Positions 46,581 to 59,113 of a stretch of 64,000 nucleotides of DNA are shown here, in pieces; position 1 is the first letter of the stretch; each line of letters opens with the position of its first letter. The notes below the pieces were generated by a model. It did no database searches. It worked only from the letters and a program-made list of their open reading frames with translations, and was not told where the DNA came from. The DNA lies in contig NZ_JTDN01000002.1 in assembly GCF_000802385.1 (NCBI RefSeq), positions 868,001-932,000 of the forward strand, read 5' to 3'. The stretch comes from Croceibacterium mercuriale. Lineage in GTDB: Bacteria; Pseudomonadota; Alphaproteobacteria; Sphingomonadales; Sphingomonadaceae. Position numbers and translations under genes: made by a program.

Positions 46581-47734
46581 CCCGCACCGGTCGCCCGCTG
46601 CGTGGCCGCCTCGTGGCATCGGCGGCGGTCCTGGTCCTGGCGTTTGCGTGCCTCGGCAGCGGGCTGGACCGGATCGCGGTCGGCTCCTTCGGCGTTGCCG
46701 CTGCCGTACCGGGCCCGTTGCGAGCACAAAGCCATCGTCCGATGGCGCAACTGGCCATGATCGCGCAGCAGCCCAAGGCCGCCTTACGGCTGGCGGCTGC
46801 CGCGGTTGCGGCAGATCCGGTGGACCCGGCCAGCAGCGCCCTGCTGGGTGGCGCCCGGATGCTGGCCAACGACTTCCCCGGTGCCGAGCAGGCGTTCCGT
46901 GTCGCGGCCGGCTTCGGCTGGCGCGAGCCGCTGACACAGCGATACTGGTATGCCGCCGCGCTCCAGGCGCGTGACTTCCCGCGGGCGGCGGAGCGGCTGG
47001 ACGCGCTGCTGCGAGTGAGCCGTAACCTGCCCGATGCCGCTACCCTGCTGGCCCCGCTGGAGAGCGATTCTGCCGGACGGGCTGCGCTGCTGGCCCGCCT
47101 GCGCGAACAACCCTTGTGGCTGCCGACTTATCTGCGGGCCAGTCCCGACCTGGACGATGCGGCAGTGGTGCAGCGCAGCCAGGTGCTGGTGGAGCTGGCC
47201 GCCGGCGGCACCCGGCTGGGCTGCCCGGCGGTGGCAGATTGGGCGCGGGATGCGCTCATCCGCGGGGACCGGGCCAGCGCGCAACGGGTGTGGCAGGCGC
47301 ATTGTCCCGGTGCCCGCAATGATGGCCTGCTGGCGGATGGCGAGTTCGACCAACTGGGCAACGCCACGGCGACGCCGTTCGGATGGCAGGTCGAGCGATC
47401 GGGCGATGTTTCCGTCCGGCCGGAGGCGGCCAATGGCGGATATCGCCTGAACCTGCGCAATCGCGCCTCCTTCAGCCGGCGGGTCCTGCTGCAGCCGGTG
47501 GCGTTGGCACCGGGTCGGTACCGGCTGCGGGGTGTCGGGCAAACCGGCGTGTTCGCGGCTTCGCTTGGCTGCGGCACCGCGCCGGCCATGCCGCGACTGG
47601 TATCTGGCGACCTGGCCAGCGACGGCCAGATCCTGACCGTGACCGACGCCTGCGACACGTTGCAGCTGGGTATCTGGCTGCGCCCGACGCCTGACGCGGT
47701 GACCCTCGACCAGGTCACCCTGCGCCCGCTCTGA
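46577..47734 (+). CDS. EPS-locus protein: TPR-like repeats plus beta-sandwich, unknown function
   Basis: A 385-residue protein with an N-terminal hydrophobic segment (about 10-28, signal or anchor). A helical, alanine-rich region of TPR character follows (about 50-245: LAMIAQQPKAALRLAAAAVA, ANDFPGAEQAFRVAAGFG, ARDFPRAAERLDALLRV). The C-terminal part (about 250-385) begins LLADGEFDQLGNATATPFGW and contains PGRYRLRGVG and late LDQVTLRP, a pattern typical of carbohydrate-binding beta-sandwich modules. GTG start overlaps the wzc stop by 4 bp. Likely a periplasmic partner of the polysaccharide machinery that touches the polymer; this is inference. Confidence 0.72.
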   Translation: MTRTGRPLRGRLVASAAVLVLAFACLGSGLDRIAVGSFGVAAAVPGPLRAQSHRPMAQLAMIAQQPKAALRLAAAAVAADPVDPASSALLGGARMLANDFPGAEQAFRVAAGFGWREPLTQRYWYAAALQARDFPRAAERLDALLRVSRNLPDAATLLAPLESDSAGRAALLARLREQPLWLPTYLRASPDLDDAAVVQRSQVLVELAAGGTRLGCPAVADWARDALIRGDRASAQRVWQAHCPGARNDGLLADGEFDQLGNATATPFGWQVERSGDVSVRPEAANGGYRLNLRNRASFSRRVLLQPVALAPGRYRLRGVGQTGVFAASLGCGTAPAMPRLVSGDLASDGQILTVTDACDTLQLGIWLRPTPDAVTLDQVTLRPL

Positions 47735-47750
47735 TCCGGGTCTGCCGGGT

Positions 47751-48317
47751 CTAGCCGGCCGGGTTGAAGCGGCGCTCTTTCAGCAGCACCGCAGGATTGC
47801 CGCGATAAATTCCCATGGTGGCGGCATTCTCGAACAAGGCGCCGCGCGCGCCCAGCACGGCGCCGTCGCCCATCTGCACGCCGGGGCCGACGAACGCCTC
47901 CGCCGCGATCCAGCAACCGGCGCCCAGCCGGATCGGCCGCAGCACCAGCTCGAAATCCGGGTCCGACACACGGTGCGTGCTGGCGCACAGCACCGCACGC
48001 TGGCTGATCACGCAACGCGGACCGATGATGATCGTCCCCTGATTGTAAAGCTCGGCGCCTGGACCGACCAGCGTATCGGCGCCGATCCGCAGGTTGCGCG
48101 GCAGCCAGATCCGCACGCTGGCATAGATGCGCGCACCAGCGCCGATCTCCGCACCGAACCGCTGGAGCAGCCAGCGCCGCCAGCGATGTGCCTGCGGCGG
48201 GGTCCAGCGGGCGAGCAGCAGCCAGACGAGCGCGAAGGCGACCCGTTCCAGCTTGTTGCCGAGGGTGAAGGACGGTCCGCGACCCAACGGGCGGAACCGG
48301 GCGGTCGGGTCGCTCAC
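47751..48317 (-). CDS. left-handed beta-helix acyltransferase (WcaF/colanic-acid-type)
   Basis: A 188-residue O-acetyltransferase of the hexapeptide-repeat family, likely to decorate exopolysaccharide sugars. Hexapeptide turns run from about residue 58 (IGAGARIYASVRIWLPRNL) to about 165. The catalytic His is in CASTHRVSDPD (about 110-120), and the WIAAEAFVGPGVQMGDGAVLGARG stretch forms the later coils. The N-terminal part has one amphipathic or membrane-associated helix (25-36). GTG start overlaps the GT4 stop (GTGA). Convergent with the preceding gene. Confidence 0.87.
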   Translation of the reverse strand: MSDPTARFRPLGRGPSFTLGNKLERVAFALVWLLLARWTPPQAHRWRRWLLQRFGAEIGAGARIYASVRIWLPRNLRIGADTLVGPGAELYNQGTIIIGPRCVISQRAVLCASTHRVSDPDFELVLRPIRLGAGCWIAAEAFVGPGVQMGDGAVLGARGALFENAATMGIYRGNPAVLLKERRFNPAG

Positions 48318-49486
48318 GCCGCCGCCCGCGTGCCTGGTTGCACCAGCCCGCGATAGGCGCCGATCCAGGCCTGCATCACCTGTGCCGGGGCGAACCGCCC
48401 ACGCGCCAGGGCCAGTGCGGCGCCGGCCATGTCATCCCAACCAGCCGGTTCCAGTCGCAGCGCCTGTTCCAGCGCACGAGCGACCGAGGGGACATCCGTG
48501 CCGCAGGGCAGGGCCGCGCCGGCCTCGACACCCTCCGGCAGGTGGCAGGCGGGCGTCATGATCGTGGGGGTGCCGGCGGCCCACGCCTCCAGGATCGCCA
48601 TCGGCAGGCCTTCGCTGTGGGAGGGGAGGATCATCCAGCGTGCTTCCGTCAGCAGGCGGGCCTTGTCCGCACCATGGGCTGCCCCGTGGAAGTGGACGGT
48701 CGACGGAGCCATGGCCAGCTTCTGCTGGAATTGTGCCATGTCAGGCGCGTCGCCCCAGCCCGCGATGTGCAACTGCGCCCCCGCCGGCAAGTCCGCGATG
48801 GCCCAGGCGTCGAGCAGGGTGTCGAGGTTCTTCTTGGGATGGATCCGCCCGAGATAGAGGACATGCGGTTCGCGTGGCTGCACCAGTGCGGTGGTGGCGG
48901 GTGGCCCGGCGTTCGGGATCACCAGCACCGGCCGGTCGGCGCCGGCCTCGCGCGCGATATCTGCCGCCTCGTCCCGTGTCAGCGCGTGCAGCGCCGTGGC
49001 GCGGCGCCAGCTCTCGCGCTCGTAAGCCATTCGCGCCATCGCCTTCTTCAGCCGGCCGCGCGCCGTGATCCATGGATCGAGCATCCCGTGCGGCGAGACC
49101 AGGTACGGGCGGCCGGTGCGCCGCGCCCACATCGCCCCGGCGTGCGACGGGTACATCCAGATGCCGTGCAGGTGCAGTATGTCGGGCGCCGCCTGGTCGA
49201 GGCAACGGGCGAGCGCCGGTGCATAGCCGATCTGCCGCGGGCCCTGCACGGCCGCGGTCAGCACGGTGATGCCCGGTTCCGTCAGGTCGCCGTTGCCTTC
49301 GTCCGCCAGCGCCACGATGGTGACGCGTCCGCCGGCATCGCGGATCATGCGCGCCTGCTGCCACACCGCTGTCGCCACGCCGCCGCCCAGGTGGGAAGCC
49401 CACGAGGTGAGCAAGGCAATGTGCCGCCCGGCCAGACCGGTCGGATCGGCGGCGGCCGGAGTAAGCCCGTTCTGCGCTGCCGTCAC
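48314..49486 (-). CDS. GT4-family glycosyltransferase
   Basis: A 390-residue GT-B glycosyltransferase. The N-terminal domain has GGGVATAVWQQARMI (34-48) and DILHLHGIWMYP. The C-terminal nucleotide-sugar domain has LYLGRIHPKKNLDTLLDAW and the EX7E motif in PSHSEGLPMAILEAWAAGTP, both typical of GT4. It is predicted to add a sugar to a lipid-linked oligosaccharide at the inner face of the membrane. GTG start preceded by GGGG. It is first in a two-gene operon with the acyltransferase and probably contributes to the neighbouring exopolysaccharide. Confidence 0.9.
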   Translation of the reverse strand: MTAAQNGLTPAAADPTGLAGRHIALLTSWASHLGGGVATAVWQQARMIRDAGGRVTIVALADEGNGDLTEPGITVLTAAVQGPRQIGYAPALARCLDQAAPDILHLHGIWMYPSHAGAMWARRTGRPYLVSPHGMLDPWITARGRLKKAMARMAYERESWRRATALHALTRDEAADIAREAGADRPVLVIPNAGPPATTALVQPREPHVLYLGRIHPKKNLDTLLDAWAIADLPAGAQLHIAGWGDAPDMAQFQQKLAMAPSTVHFHGAAHGADKARLLTEARWMILPSHSEGLPMAILEAWAAGTPTIMTPACHLPEGVEAGAALPCGTDVPSVARALEQALRLEPAGWDDMAGAALALARGRFAPAQVMQAWIGAYRGLVQPGTRAAA

Positions 49487-49578
49487 CTGCCGCCCCTTAT
49501 ACGCTGTGGTCTTTGCTGCACCTGCGAAGGACAGTCTAGCCGGCTGTGCCCCTGGCGCAACCGCTATGGCCAGGTGGC

Positions 49579-50169
49579 CTAGTCGGGAACGGAGAAGGTG
49601 CCGGTCACGCGTCCGCTGGAGGCGCTGCTGCCCGCCGCACCGGGCGCACTGCCGCGCCCGTCCACGCTGGAGATGCCGGTATTGAGGTCGATGGTCAGCC
49701 GGCCACCGTTCAGGGTGTCGCCGCCGCGCCGAAGGCCGACCCCGCCGGACAGGATGATGAGCTTGCGGTTGAAATCATACACGCCGACCGCACCCTGCGC
49801 CTGCTCCGCACCGCGGTTCACAGTCACGCCGCCGGTCGCGTCAATACGCTGGATCTGCAGGGTGCCCGTGTCGGTGAAGGCCACGGTGGTGCGCCCGGCG
49901 GTGAGCCGCAGGTCGCCTTGATCGATCACCACATTGCCGCTCAGCACCACGCGGTTCTGGCGATCCTGCAACTCGATCCGGTCGGCCGCGTAGTTGACCG
50001 GCTGGTTGGCGTTGAACCCGGCAAAGGCCTGCGCGTCCGCGCCGCCGCTGAAGCCCAGTGCGACCAGCGCCGATGCGCCGAAGGCAACGGCAAAGGAGCG
50101 CGCCGCCAGGCGGGGCAGCGACATGCGGGCCGGGGCCGAAGCGGATGCTACGTGCGGGGAGTCGGTCAT
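49579..50169 (-). CDS. lptA: LPS transport periplasmic bridge protein LptA
   Basis: Forms part of the periplasmic beta-jellyroll bridge for LPS. The 196-residue precursor has a signal segment (about 24-47, cleaved near GADAQ) and the OstA/LptA domain with AADRIELQDRQNRVVLSGNV (60-79) and a later VYDFNRKLIILSGGV. The tail (about 170-196) is Gly/Ser/Ala-rich. It follows lptC by 28 bp and rnd further upstream; lptB is not next to it but about 30 kb away. Confidence 0.92.
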   Translation of the reverse strand: MTDSPHVASASAPARMSLPRLAARSFAVAFGASALVALGFSGGADAQAFAGFNANQPVNYAADRIELQDRQNRVVLSGNVVIDQGDLRLTAGRTTVAFTDTGTLQIQRIDATGGVTVNRGAEQAQGAVGVYDFNRKLIILSGGVGLRRGGDTLNGGRLTIDLNTGISSVDGRGSAPGAAGSSASSGRVTGTFSVPD

Positions 50170-50197
50170 CGGGTCACCTGTTATGCCGCCGCCGCCC

Positions 50198-50842
50198 TCA
50201 TGGCAATTGCAGCTGGCCGGGGACCATGGTCATCCGCGCATTGCCGTCCAGCGTGACGACTCTTGTATCCAGATCGGCCAGCACCCGGTCTGCGCTGAAG
50301 GAGCCGGCCGGCACGGTTCCCGCCACCCGGCCCTGGCCCACCAGGGCGCGACCGGGCAAGTCGATGGCCACCCCGCGGGCGACCATGCTGTAGCCGTCTG
50401 CCGCAAGGAATCGCACGGCCCCGTCGATGCCGACCTGCTGCTGTTCGATCTGGTACGATCCGCCCGGGGCGGTCAGCTGGGCCGGCCCGTCACGCAGCAG
50501 CAGGCGCGCGGTCAGGTCCTGCAGCTGCACCACCGGCACGCTGGCACTACGCTGCACCGCATTGCCGGCGGATACGGAGAAGGGACGGCCGGAATTGTCC
50601 TGCCCGCGGTAGCGCGCATCATCCAGCCGCAGCCGGTCATCCGCGGTCGCGACCTTGTTGCGGTCCAGCAGGAAGCTGACTTCGCCCGTCGGCTTCAGCG
50701 GTGCGATCAGCATCATCGCCAGCAACGCGCCCACGGCCGCGGGCAGCACGATGCCGAGCAGGCGGATGGCACGGTCGAACGATCCGCCAGGCGCGGCAAA
50801 GGCCTGCCGGCGGTTCCGCATCCTGTCTGCCTGAACGGTCAT
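50198..50842 (-). CDS. lptC: LPS export protein LptC
   Basis: Bitopic inner-membrane protein passing LPS from LptFG to LptA. The 214-residue protein has one N-terminal helix (about 24-47) after a basic stretch, then the LptC jellyroll, with ARYRGQDNSGRPFSV and GSYQIEQQQVGIDGAVRF segments. It sits 37 bp after rnd and 28 bp before lptA, all on the minus strand. Confidence 0.9.
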   Translation of the reverse strand: MTVQADRMRNRRQAFAAPGGSFDRAIRLLGIVLPAAVGALLAMMLIAPLKPTGEVSFLLDRNKVATADDRLRLDDARYRGQDNSGRPFSVSAGNAVQRSASVPVVQLQDLTARLLLRDGPAQLTAPGGSYQIEQQQVGIDGAVRFLAADGYSMVARGVAIDLPGRALVGQGRVAGTVPAGSFSADRVLADLDTRVVTLDGNARMTMVPGQLQLP

Positions 50843-50879
50843 CGCCGCCAGATAGGCATCCTAGCCCCTGTCGGGAAGA

Positions 50880-51500
50880 TTAACCTTCGTGAGAAAAGAT
50901 GTCCTTGTCCGCCCAGCCGGCAATATCCAGCCGGGCGCGGGTGGGCAGGAAGTCGAAACAGGCCTGCGCGGTGGCGGTGCGCCCCTCACGCGCCAGCCGA
51001 TCCTGCAGGATCGCCATCAGCCGGTGCAGGAAGCGCACGTCCGATGCGGCATAGTCGCGCTGCGCATCGCTCAGCACCGCGCCGCCCCAGTCGCTGGACT
51101 GCTGCTGCTTGGAGATGTCCTGCCCCAGCAGTTCCTGGATCAGGTTCTTCAGCCCATGCCGGTCGGTATAGGTCCGGGTCAGCTTGCTGGCGATCTTGGT
51201 GCAGAACACCGGCCCCGCCTCGACGCCCAGATAATGCTCGATCGCGGCCAGATCAAACCGCGCGAAGTGGTAGATCTTGATCCGTGCGGGATCGGCCAGC
51301 ACCGCGGTCAGGTTGGGTGCGTGATAGGCGCTGCCGGGCGCGAAGCGCACCAGATGCTCGTCCCCGTTGCCGTCGCTGATCTGGACCACGCACAACCGGT
51401 CACGATGCGTGACCAGCCCCATGGTTTCGGTGTCCACTGCCACGGCGCCGGGCGCGAGCACGCCGGCGGGCAGGTCTTCTTCATGAAAATATACAGCCAT
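50880..51500 (-). CDS. rnd: ribonuclease D (short form)
   Basis: A 206-residue 3'-5' exonuclease of the DEDDy superfamily. Metal-binding residues are in AVDTETMGL (Asp and Glu), the second Asp in FARFDLAAIEHYLG and YAASDVRFL (Tyr and Asp). It lacks the HRDC domains of E. coli RNase D, as is usual in alphaproteobacteria. ATG 51500 (MAVYFHEEDLP) matches the family; a longer frame to 51521 is less likely. First gene of rnd-lptC-lptA, divergent from ung. Confidence 0.93.
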   Translation of the reverse strand: MAVYFHEEDLPAGVLAPGAVAVDTETMGLVTHRDRLCVVQISDGNGDEHLVRFAPGSAYHAPNLTAVLADPARIKIYHFARFDLAAIEHYLGVEAGPVFCTKIASKLTRTYTDRHGLKNLIQELLGQDISKQQQSSDWGGAVLSDAQRDYAASDVRFLHRLMAILQDRLAREGRTATAQACFDFLPTRARLDIAGWADKDIFSHEG

Positions 51501-51547
51501 CGCCCGCCGCTTTAGGCGCAAAGCCGCAGATCGGCTAGGGGCAGGGC

Positions 51548-52225
51548 ATGGACGAGTTCATCCCCGACGACTGGCGCGTCGCACTGGCGCCTGCCCTGGC
51601 CGACCCGCGCCTGCACGATCTCGACCGCTGGCTGCAGGCGGAGGAGGCGGGGGGCAAGGCGGTGTACCCGCCGCGTGGCAGCCGCTTGCGTGCGCTGGCG
51701 CTGACCCCGCTGGCCGATGTGCGCGTGGTGATCCTGGGTCAGGATCCATATCACGGGCCGGGGCAGGCACATGGGCTGGCGTTCTCCGTGCCGGAGGGCG
51801 TCCGGCTGCCGCCATCCCTGCGCAACATCTACCGGGAGCTGGCGGAAGATTGCCCGGTTGCACCCCGCACGTCCGGCGATCTGGAGAGCTGGGCGCGGCA
51901 GGGCGTGCTGCTGCTCAACACCACGCTGACGGTGGAGGCGGCGCAGGCGGGGAGCCATGCTGGGCGCGGGTGGGAGTTGCTGACCGATGCGATCGTGCGT
52001 GCCGTCGCACAAGGCGCCGGGCCGACCGTGTTCATCCTGTGGGGCAATCATGCGCAGGGCAAGGTCGCGCGGATCGCGGAGCTGGGCACCGGCACGCATC
52101 ACCTGCTGATCACGTCCGCCCATCCCAGCCCGCTTTCGGCCCGGCGCGGCTTCTTCGGCTCCCGCCCGTTCAGCCGGGCCAACACCTTCCTCGCAGAACA
52201 TGGGCGCGGCACGATCGCCTGGTGA
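51548..52225 (+). CDS. ung: uracil-DNA glycosylase
   Basis: Removes uracil from DNA. The 225-residue family 1 enzyme has the water-activating loop GQDPYHG (64-70, Asp66) followed by GQAHGLAFSV, the NTTLTVE segment and the leucine-intercalation loop HPSPLSA near residue 191. ATG start 47 bp from divergent rnd. It is followed by a MarR-type regulator gene. Confidence 0.97.
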   Translation: MDEFIPDDWRVALAPALADPRLHDLDRWLQAEEAGGKAVYPPRGSRLRALALTPLADVRVVILGQDPYHGPGQAHGLAFSVPEGVRLPPSLRNIYRELAEDCPVAPRTSGDLESWARQGVLLLNTTLTVEAAQAGSHAGRGWELLTDAIVRAVAQGAGPTVFILWGNHAQGKVARIAELGTGTHHLLITSAHPSPLSARRGFFGSRPFSRANTFLAEHGRGTIAW

Positions 52226-52245
52226 GCCGCAGTTTGTGAAAGCGG

Positions 52246-52278
52246 TTCGCAAGAAGGCTGTTGCAAGCCCTTCGCAAC
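52246..52278. promoter_or_regulatory. candidate operator cluster before marR-like gene
   Basis: Three related words, TTCGCAAG (52246), TTGCAAGC (52261) and TTCGCAAC (52271), lie just before the MarR-type start at 52297. The last two form an imperfect palindrome (TTGCAAG-CCC-TTCGCAA), the usual shape of a MarR site, suggesting autoregulation. Confidence 0.4.
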
Positions 52279-52296
52279 AATGGCAGACTGCGCGGC

Positions 52297-52797
52297 ATGG
52301 ATCAGATGACTGCCCTTCGCCGTGGCGAAATGAACTGGGGCGTGCTCGCCCGATCGATCGGCCCGCGGGTGCGCCTGCTGCGCAATGTGCTGGCAGCCCG
52401 GACGGAGGCGGCCGGCGGGGCGGATGACCTGCCGACCGGCGCGCTGACCGTGCTGGCGCTGGTGTCCGCCAATCCGGGCACATCGCAGACGCTGCTGGCG
52501 CGGCGGGCCGGGATCAACAAGTCGGCGTTGGTCGGCATCGTGGACCAGCTGGAACAACGGGCGCTGGTGGCGCGGGACCGGTCGGCGGTGGACCGGCGGC
52601 GCAACAGCCTGTCGATCACGCGGGCCGGCGAGGCGGCGCTGCACGACCTGCATGCCGCCGCCTTGCCGGCGGAGGCGCCGATCCGGGCGGCGCTGAACCC
52701 CGGGGAACAGGCGCTGCTGGTCAGCCTGCTCGACCGCGCGCTCGCTTCCATGGAAGGGCAGGCGGCACAAGGGCAGGAACTGGGCCGGGCAGCCTAG
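52297..52797 (+). CDS. MarR family transcriptional regulator
   Basis: A 166-residue winged-helix regulator. The helix-turn-helix is SQTLLARRAGINKSALVGIVD (about 61-81), followed by the beta-wing with the conserved DRR in ARDRSAVDRRRNSLSIT. Flanking helices form the dimer interface. ATG 52297 is chosen over a TTG at 52261 that would overlap the putative operator. The ligand and targets are unknown; neighbours are ung and convergent gltD. The stop lies inside a perfect 26-bp palindrome. Confidence 0.9.
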   Translation: MDQMTALRRGEMNWGVLARSIGPRVRLLRNVLAARTEAAGGADDLPTGALTVLALVSANPGTSQTLLARRAGINKSALVGIVDQLEQRALVARDRSAVDRRRNSLSITRAGEAALHDLHAAALPAEAPIRAALNPGEQALLVSLLDRALASMEGQAAQGQELGRAA

Positions 52798-52808
52798 GCT
52801 GCCCGGCC
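52783..52808. terminator. 26-bp perfect palindrome at marR/gltD junction
   Basis: Positions 52783-52808 form a perfect palindrome centred between 52795 and 52796, containing the MarR stop codon and ending 11 bases before the gltD stop. RNA from either strand would fold into a 12-13 bp GC-rich hairpin. There is no T-tract, so termination is probable but not textbook; protein binding is an alternative. Confidence 0.55.
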
Positions 52809-52818
52809 AGCAGCCGGG

Positions 52819-54255
52819 TCAGCGCGGCAGGACGCTGGCGCCCATCAGCGCCTCGTCCACTGCGCGAGCGGTCTGGCGGCCTTCGCGGATGGCCCACACC
52901 ACCAGCGACTGGCCCCGGCGCATGTCGCCACAGGCGAAGATCATGTCCTCGCTGGTGCGATAGCTCACCGTATCGGCCGCCACGGCACCGCGATCGGTCA
53001 ACGCAACACCCGACTGGTCGATCATGCCGGCGCGCTTGGGGCCGACAAAGCCCATCGCCAGCAGGATCAGGTCGGCCCGCAGCACGAACTCGCTGCCTGG
53101 TACTTCGCGCATCTGCCCGCCGTCCCATTCCAGCCGCGCGCACTTCAGCCCGGTAACCTGGCCGTTGGCGCCGACCACTTCCTTGGTCAGCACGGCCCAG
53201 TCGCGCTCGACGCCTTCCTCGTGGCTGCTGGAGGTGCGCAGCTTCATCGGCCAGTGCGGCCAGGTCAGCGCCTTGTCCTCCTTCTCGGGCGGGCGCGGCA
53301 TGATCTCGATCTGGGTGACGCTGGCCGCCCCCTGCCGGTTGGAGGTGCCGACGCAGTCCGACCCGGTGTCACCACCGCCGATCACGATCACATGCTTGCC
53401 CGTCGCGGTCAGCGTGCCGCGCGGGGCGGCGCGTTCCTCGTGGTCGCCCGCGACGCGCTTGTTCTGCTGCGTCAGGAACTCCATCGCCAGCCGCACGCCC
53501 GGCAGCTCGGCGCCGGGGATCTGCAGGCCGCGCGGGTTCTCCGCGCCGCCGGCCAGCACGATCGCATCGAAGTTCTCGCGCAGGGACTTGATGGACACGT
53601 CCACGCCCACCTCGGTGCTGGTGCGGAAGGTGACGCCTTCGGCCTCCATCTGCACCGCGCGGCGATTGATCAGGTGCTTCTCCATCTTGAAGTCGGGAAT
53701 GCCGTACCGCATCAGCCCGCCCAGCCGGTCCGACTTCTCGAACACGGTGACGGAGTGGCCCACGCGCGCCAGCTGCTGCGCGCAGGCCAGCCCCGCCGGG
53801 CCGGAACCGACCACCGCCACCCGCTTGCCGGTCGCCGCCGCGGGTACGGCCGGACTGATCCAGCCTTCCTGCCATCCACGATCCACGATCGCGCATTCGA
53901 TGCTCTTGATGGTGACCGGCTGGTCCACGATGTTCAGCGTGCAGCTCGCCTCGCACGGGGCGGGGCAGACGCGGCCGGTGAACTCCGGGAAGTTGTTGGT
54001 CGAATGCAGCGCCTCCAGCGCATCCTGCCAGTCACTTTCGTATACCAGATGGTTCCAGTCCGGGATCAGGTTGTTCACCGGACAGCCATTGTGACAATAG
54101 GGGATGCCGCAGTTCATGCAGCGGCTGGCCTGCTTCTTCAGGCCTTCCTCGCTGTGCGGAACCACGAATTCGCGATAATGCCCCAGGCGCTCGGCCGGAT
54201 CGGCGTAGGTGCGATCCTGCCGGTCGAGCTCCAGGAAGCCGGTTTCCTTGCCCAT
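52819..54255 (-). CDS. gltD: glutamate synthase small subunit
   Basis: Beta subunit of NADPH-dependent GOGAT, delivering electrons from NADPH to GltB. The 478-residue protein has the N-terminal Cys cluster Cys46, Cys49, Cys54 and Cys58 ([13 protein letters not shown]) for 4Fe-4S clusters, the FAD motif [12 protein letters not shown] (about 153) and the NADPH motif [14 protein letters not shown] start; gltB ends 18 bp upstream, so gltBD is one operon. Confidence 0.96.
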   Translation of the reverse strand: MGKETGFLELDRQDRTYADPAERLGHYREFVVPHSEEGLKKQASRCMNCGIPYCHNGCPVNNLIPDWNHLVYESDWQDALEALHSTNNFPEFTGRVCPAPCEASCTLNIVDQPVTIKSIECAIVDRGWQEGWISPAVPAAATGKRVAVVGSGPAGLACAQQLARVGHSVTVFEKSDRLGGLMRYGIPDFKMEKHLINRRAVQMEAEGVTFRTSTEVGVDVSIKSLRENFDAIVLAGGAENPRGLQIPGAELPGVRLAMEFLTQQNKRVAGDHEERAAPRGTLTATGKHVIVIGGGDTGSDCVGTSNRQGAASVTQIEIMPRPPEKEDKALTWPHWPMKLRTSSSHEEGVERDWAVLTKEVVGANGQVTGLKCARLEWDGGQMREVPGSEFVLRADLILLAMGFVGPKRAGMIDQSGVALTDRGAVAADTVSYRTSEDMIFACGDMRRGQSLVVWAIREGRQTARAVDEALMGASVLPR

Positions 54256-54273
54256 CTTCTTGATTCCCTGATT

Positions 54274-58911
<4,638 letters not shown>

Positions 58912-59062
58912 CGCACTTGCTTCCTGTTCTGGCCCGGCGGCAGGCCTCGCCCCGTTCCGGTAAAGGAAACGAAACGCGACTCACCCCGGGTGGAGCGGCT
59001 AGAATATTCCGCGAGCCGTCCCCTTGGCCACAGGAACATGTTTTGGCAAGTTTTTAGGGTGC

Positions 59063-59085
59063 CTGGCGATGTTTTCGTTCGCCAG
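59063..59085. other. small hairpin between phaZ and gltB
   Basis: CTGGCGA (59063-59069) and TCGCCAG (59079-59085) form a 7-bp stem with a 9-base loop, 28 bases beyond the phaZ stop. No T-tract follows on the minus strand. It may mark the 3' end of phaZ RNA. The remaining sequence 58912-59062 shows no gene. Confidence 0.3.
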
Positions 59086-59113
59086 ATCCCCGTTCACGCC
59101 GTGCGAGCGATCG

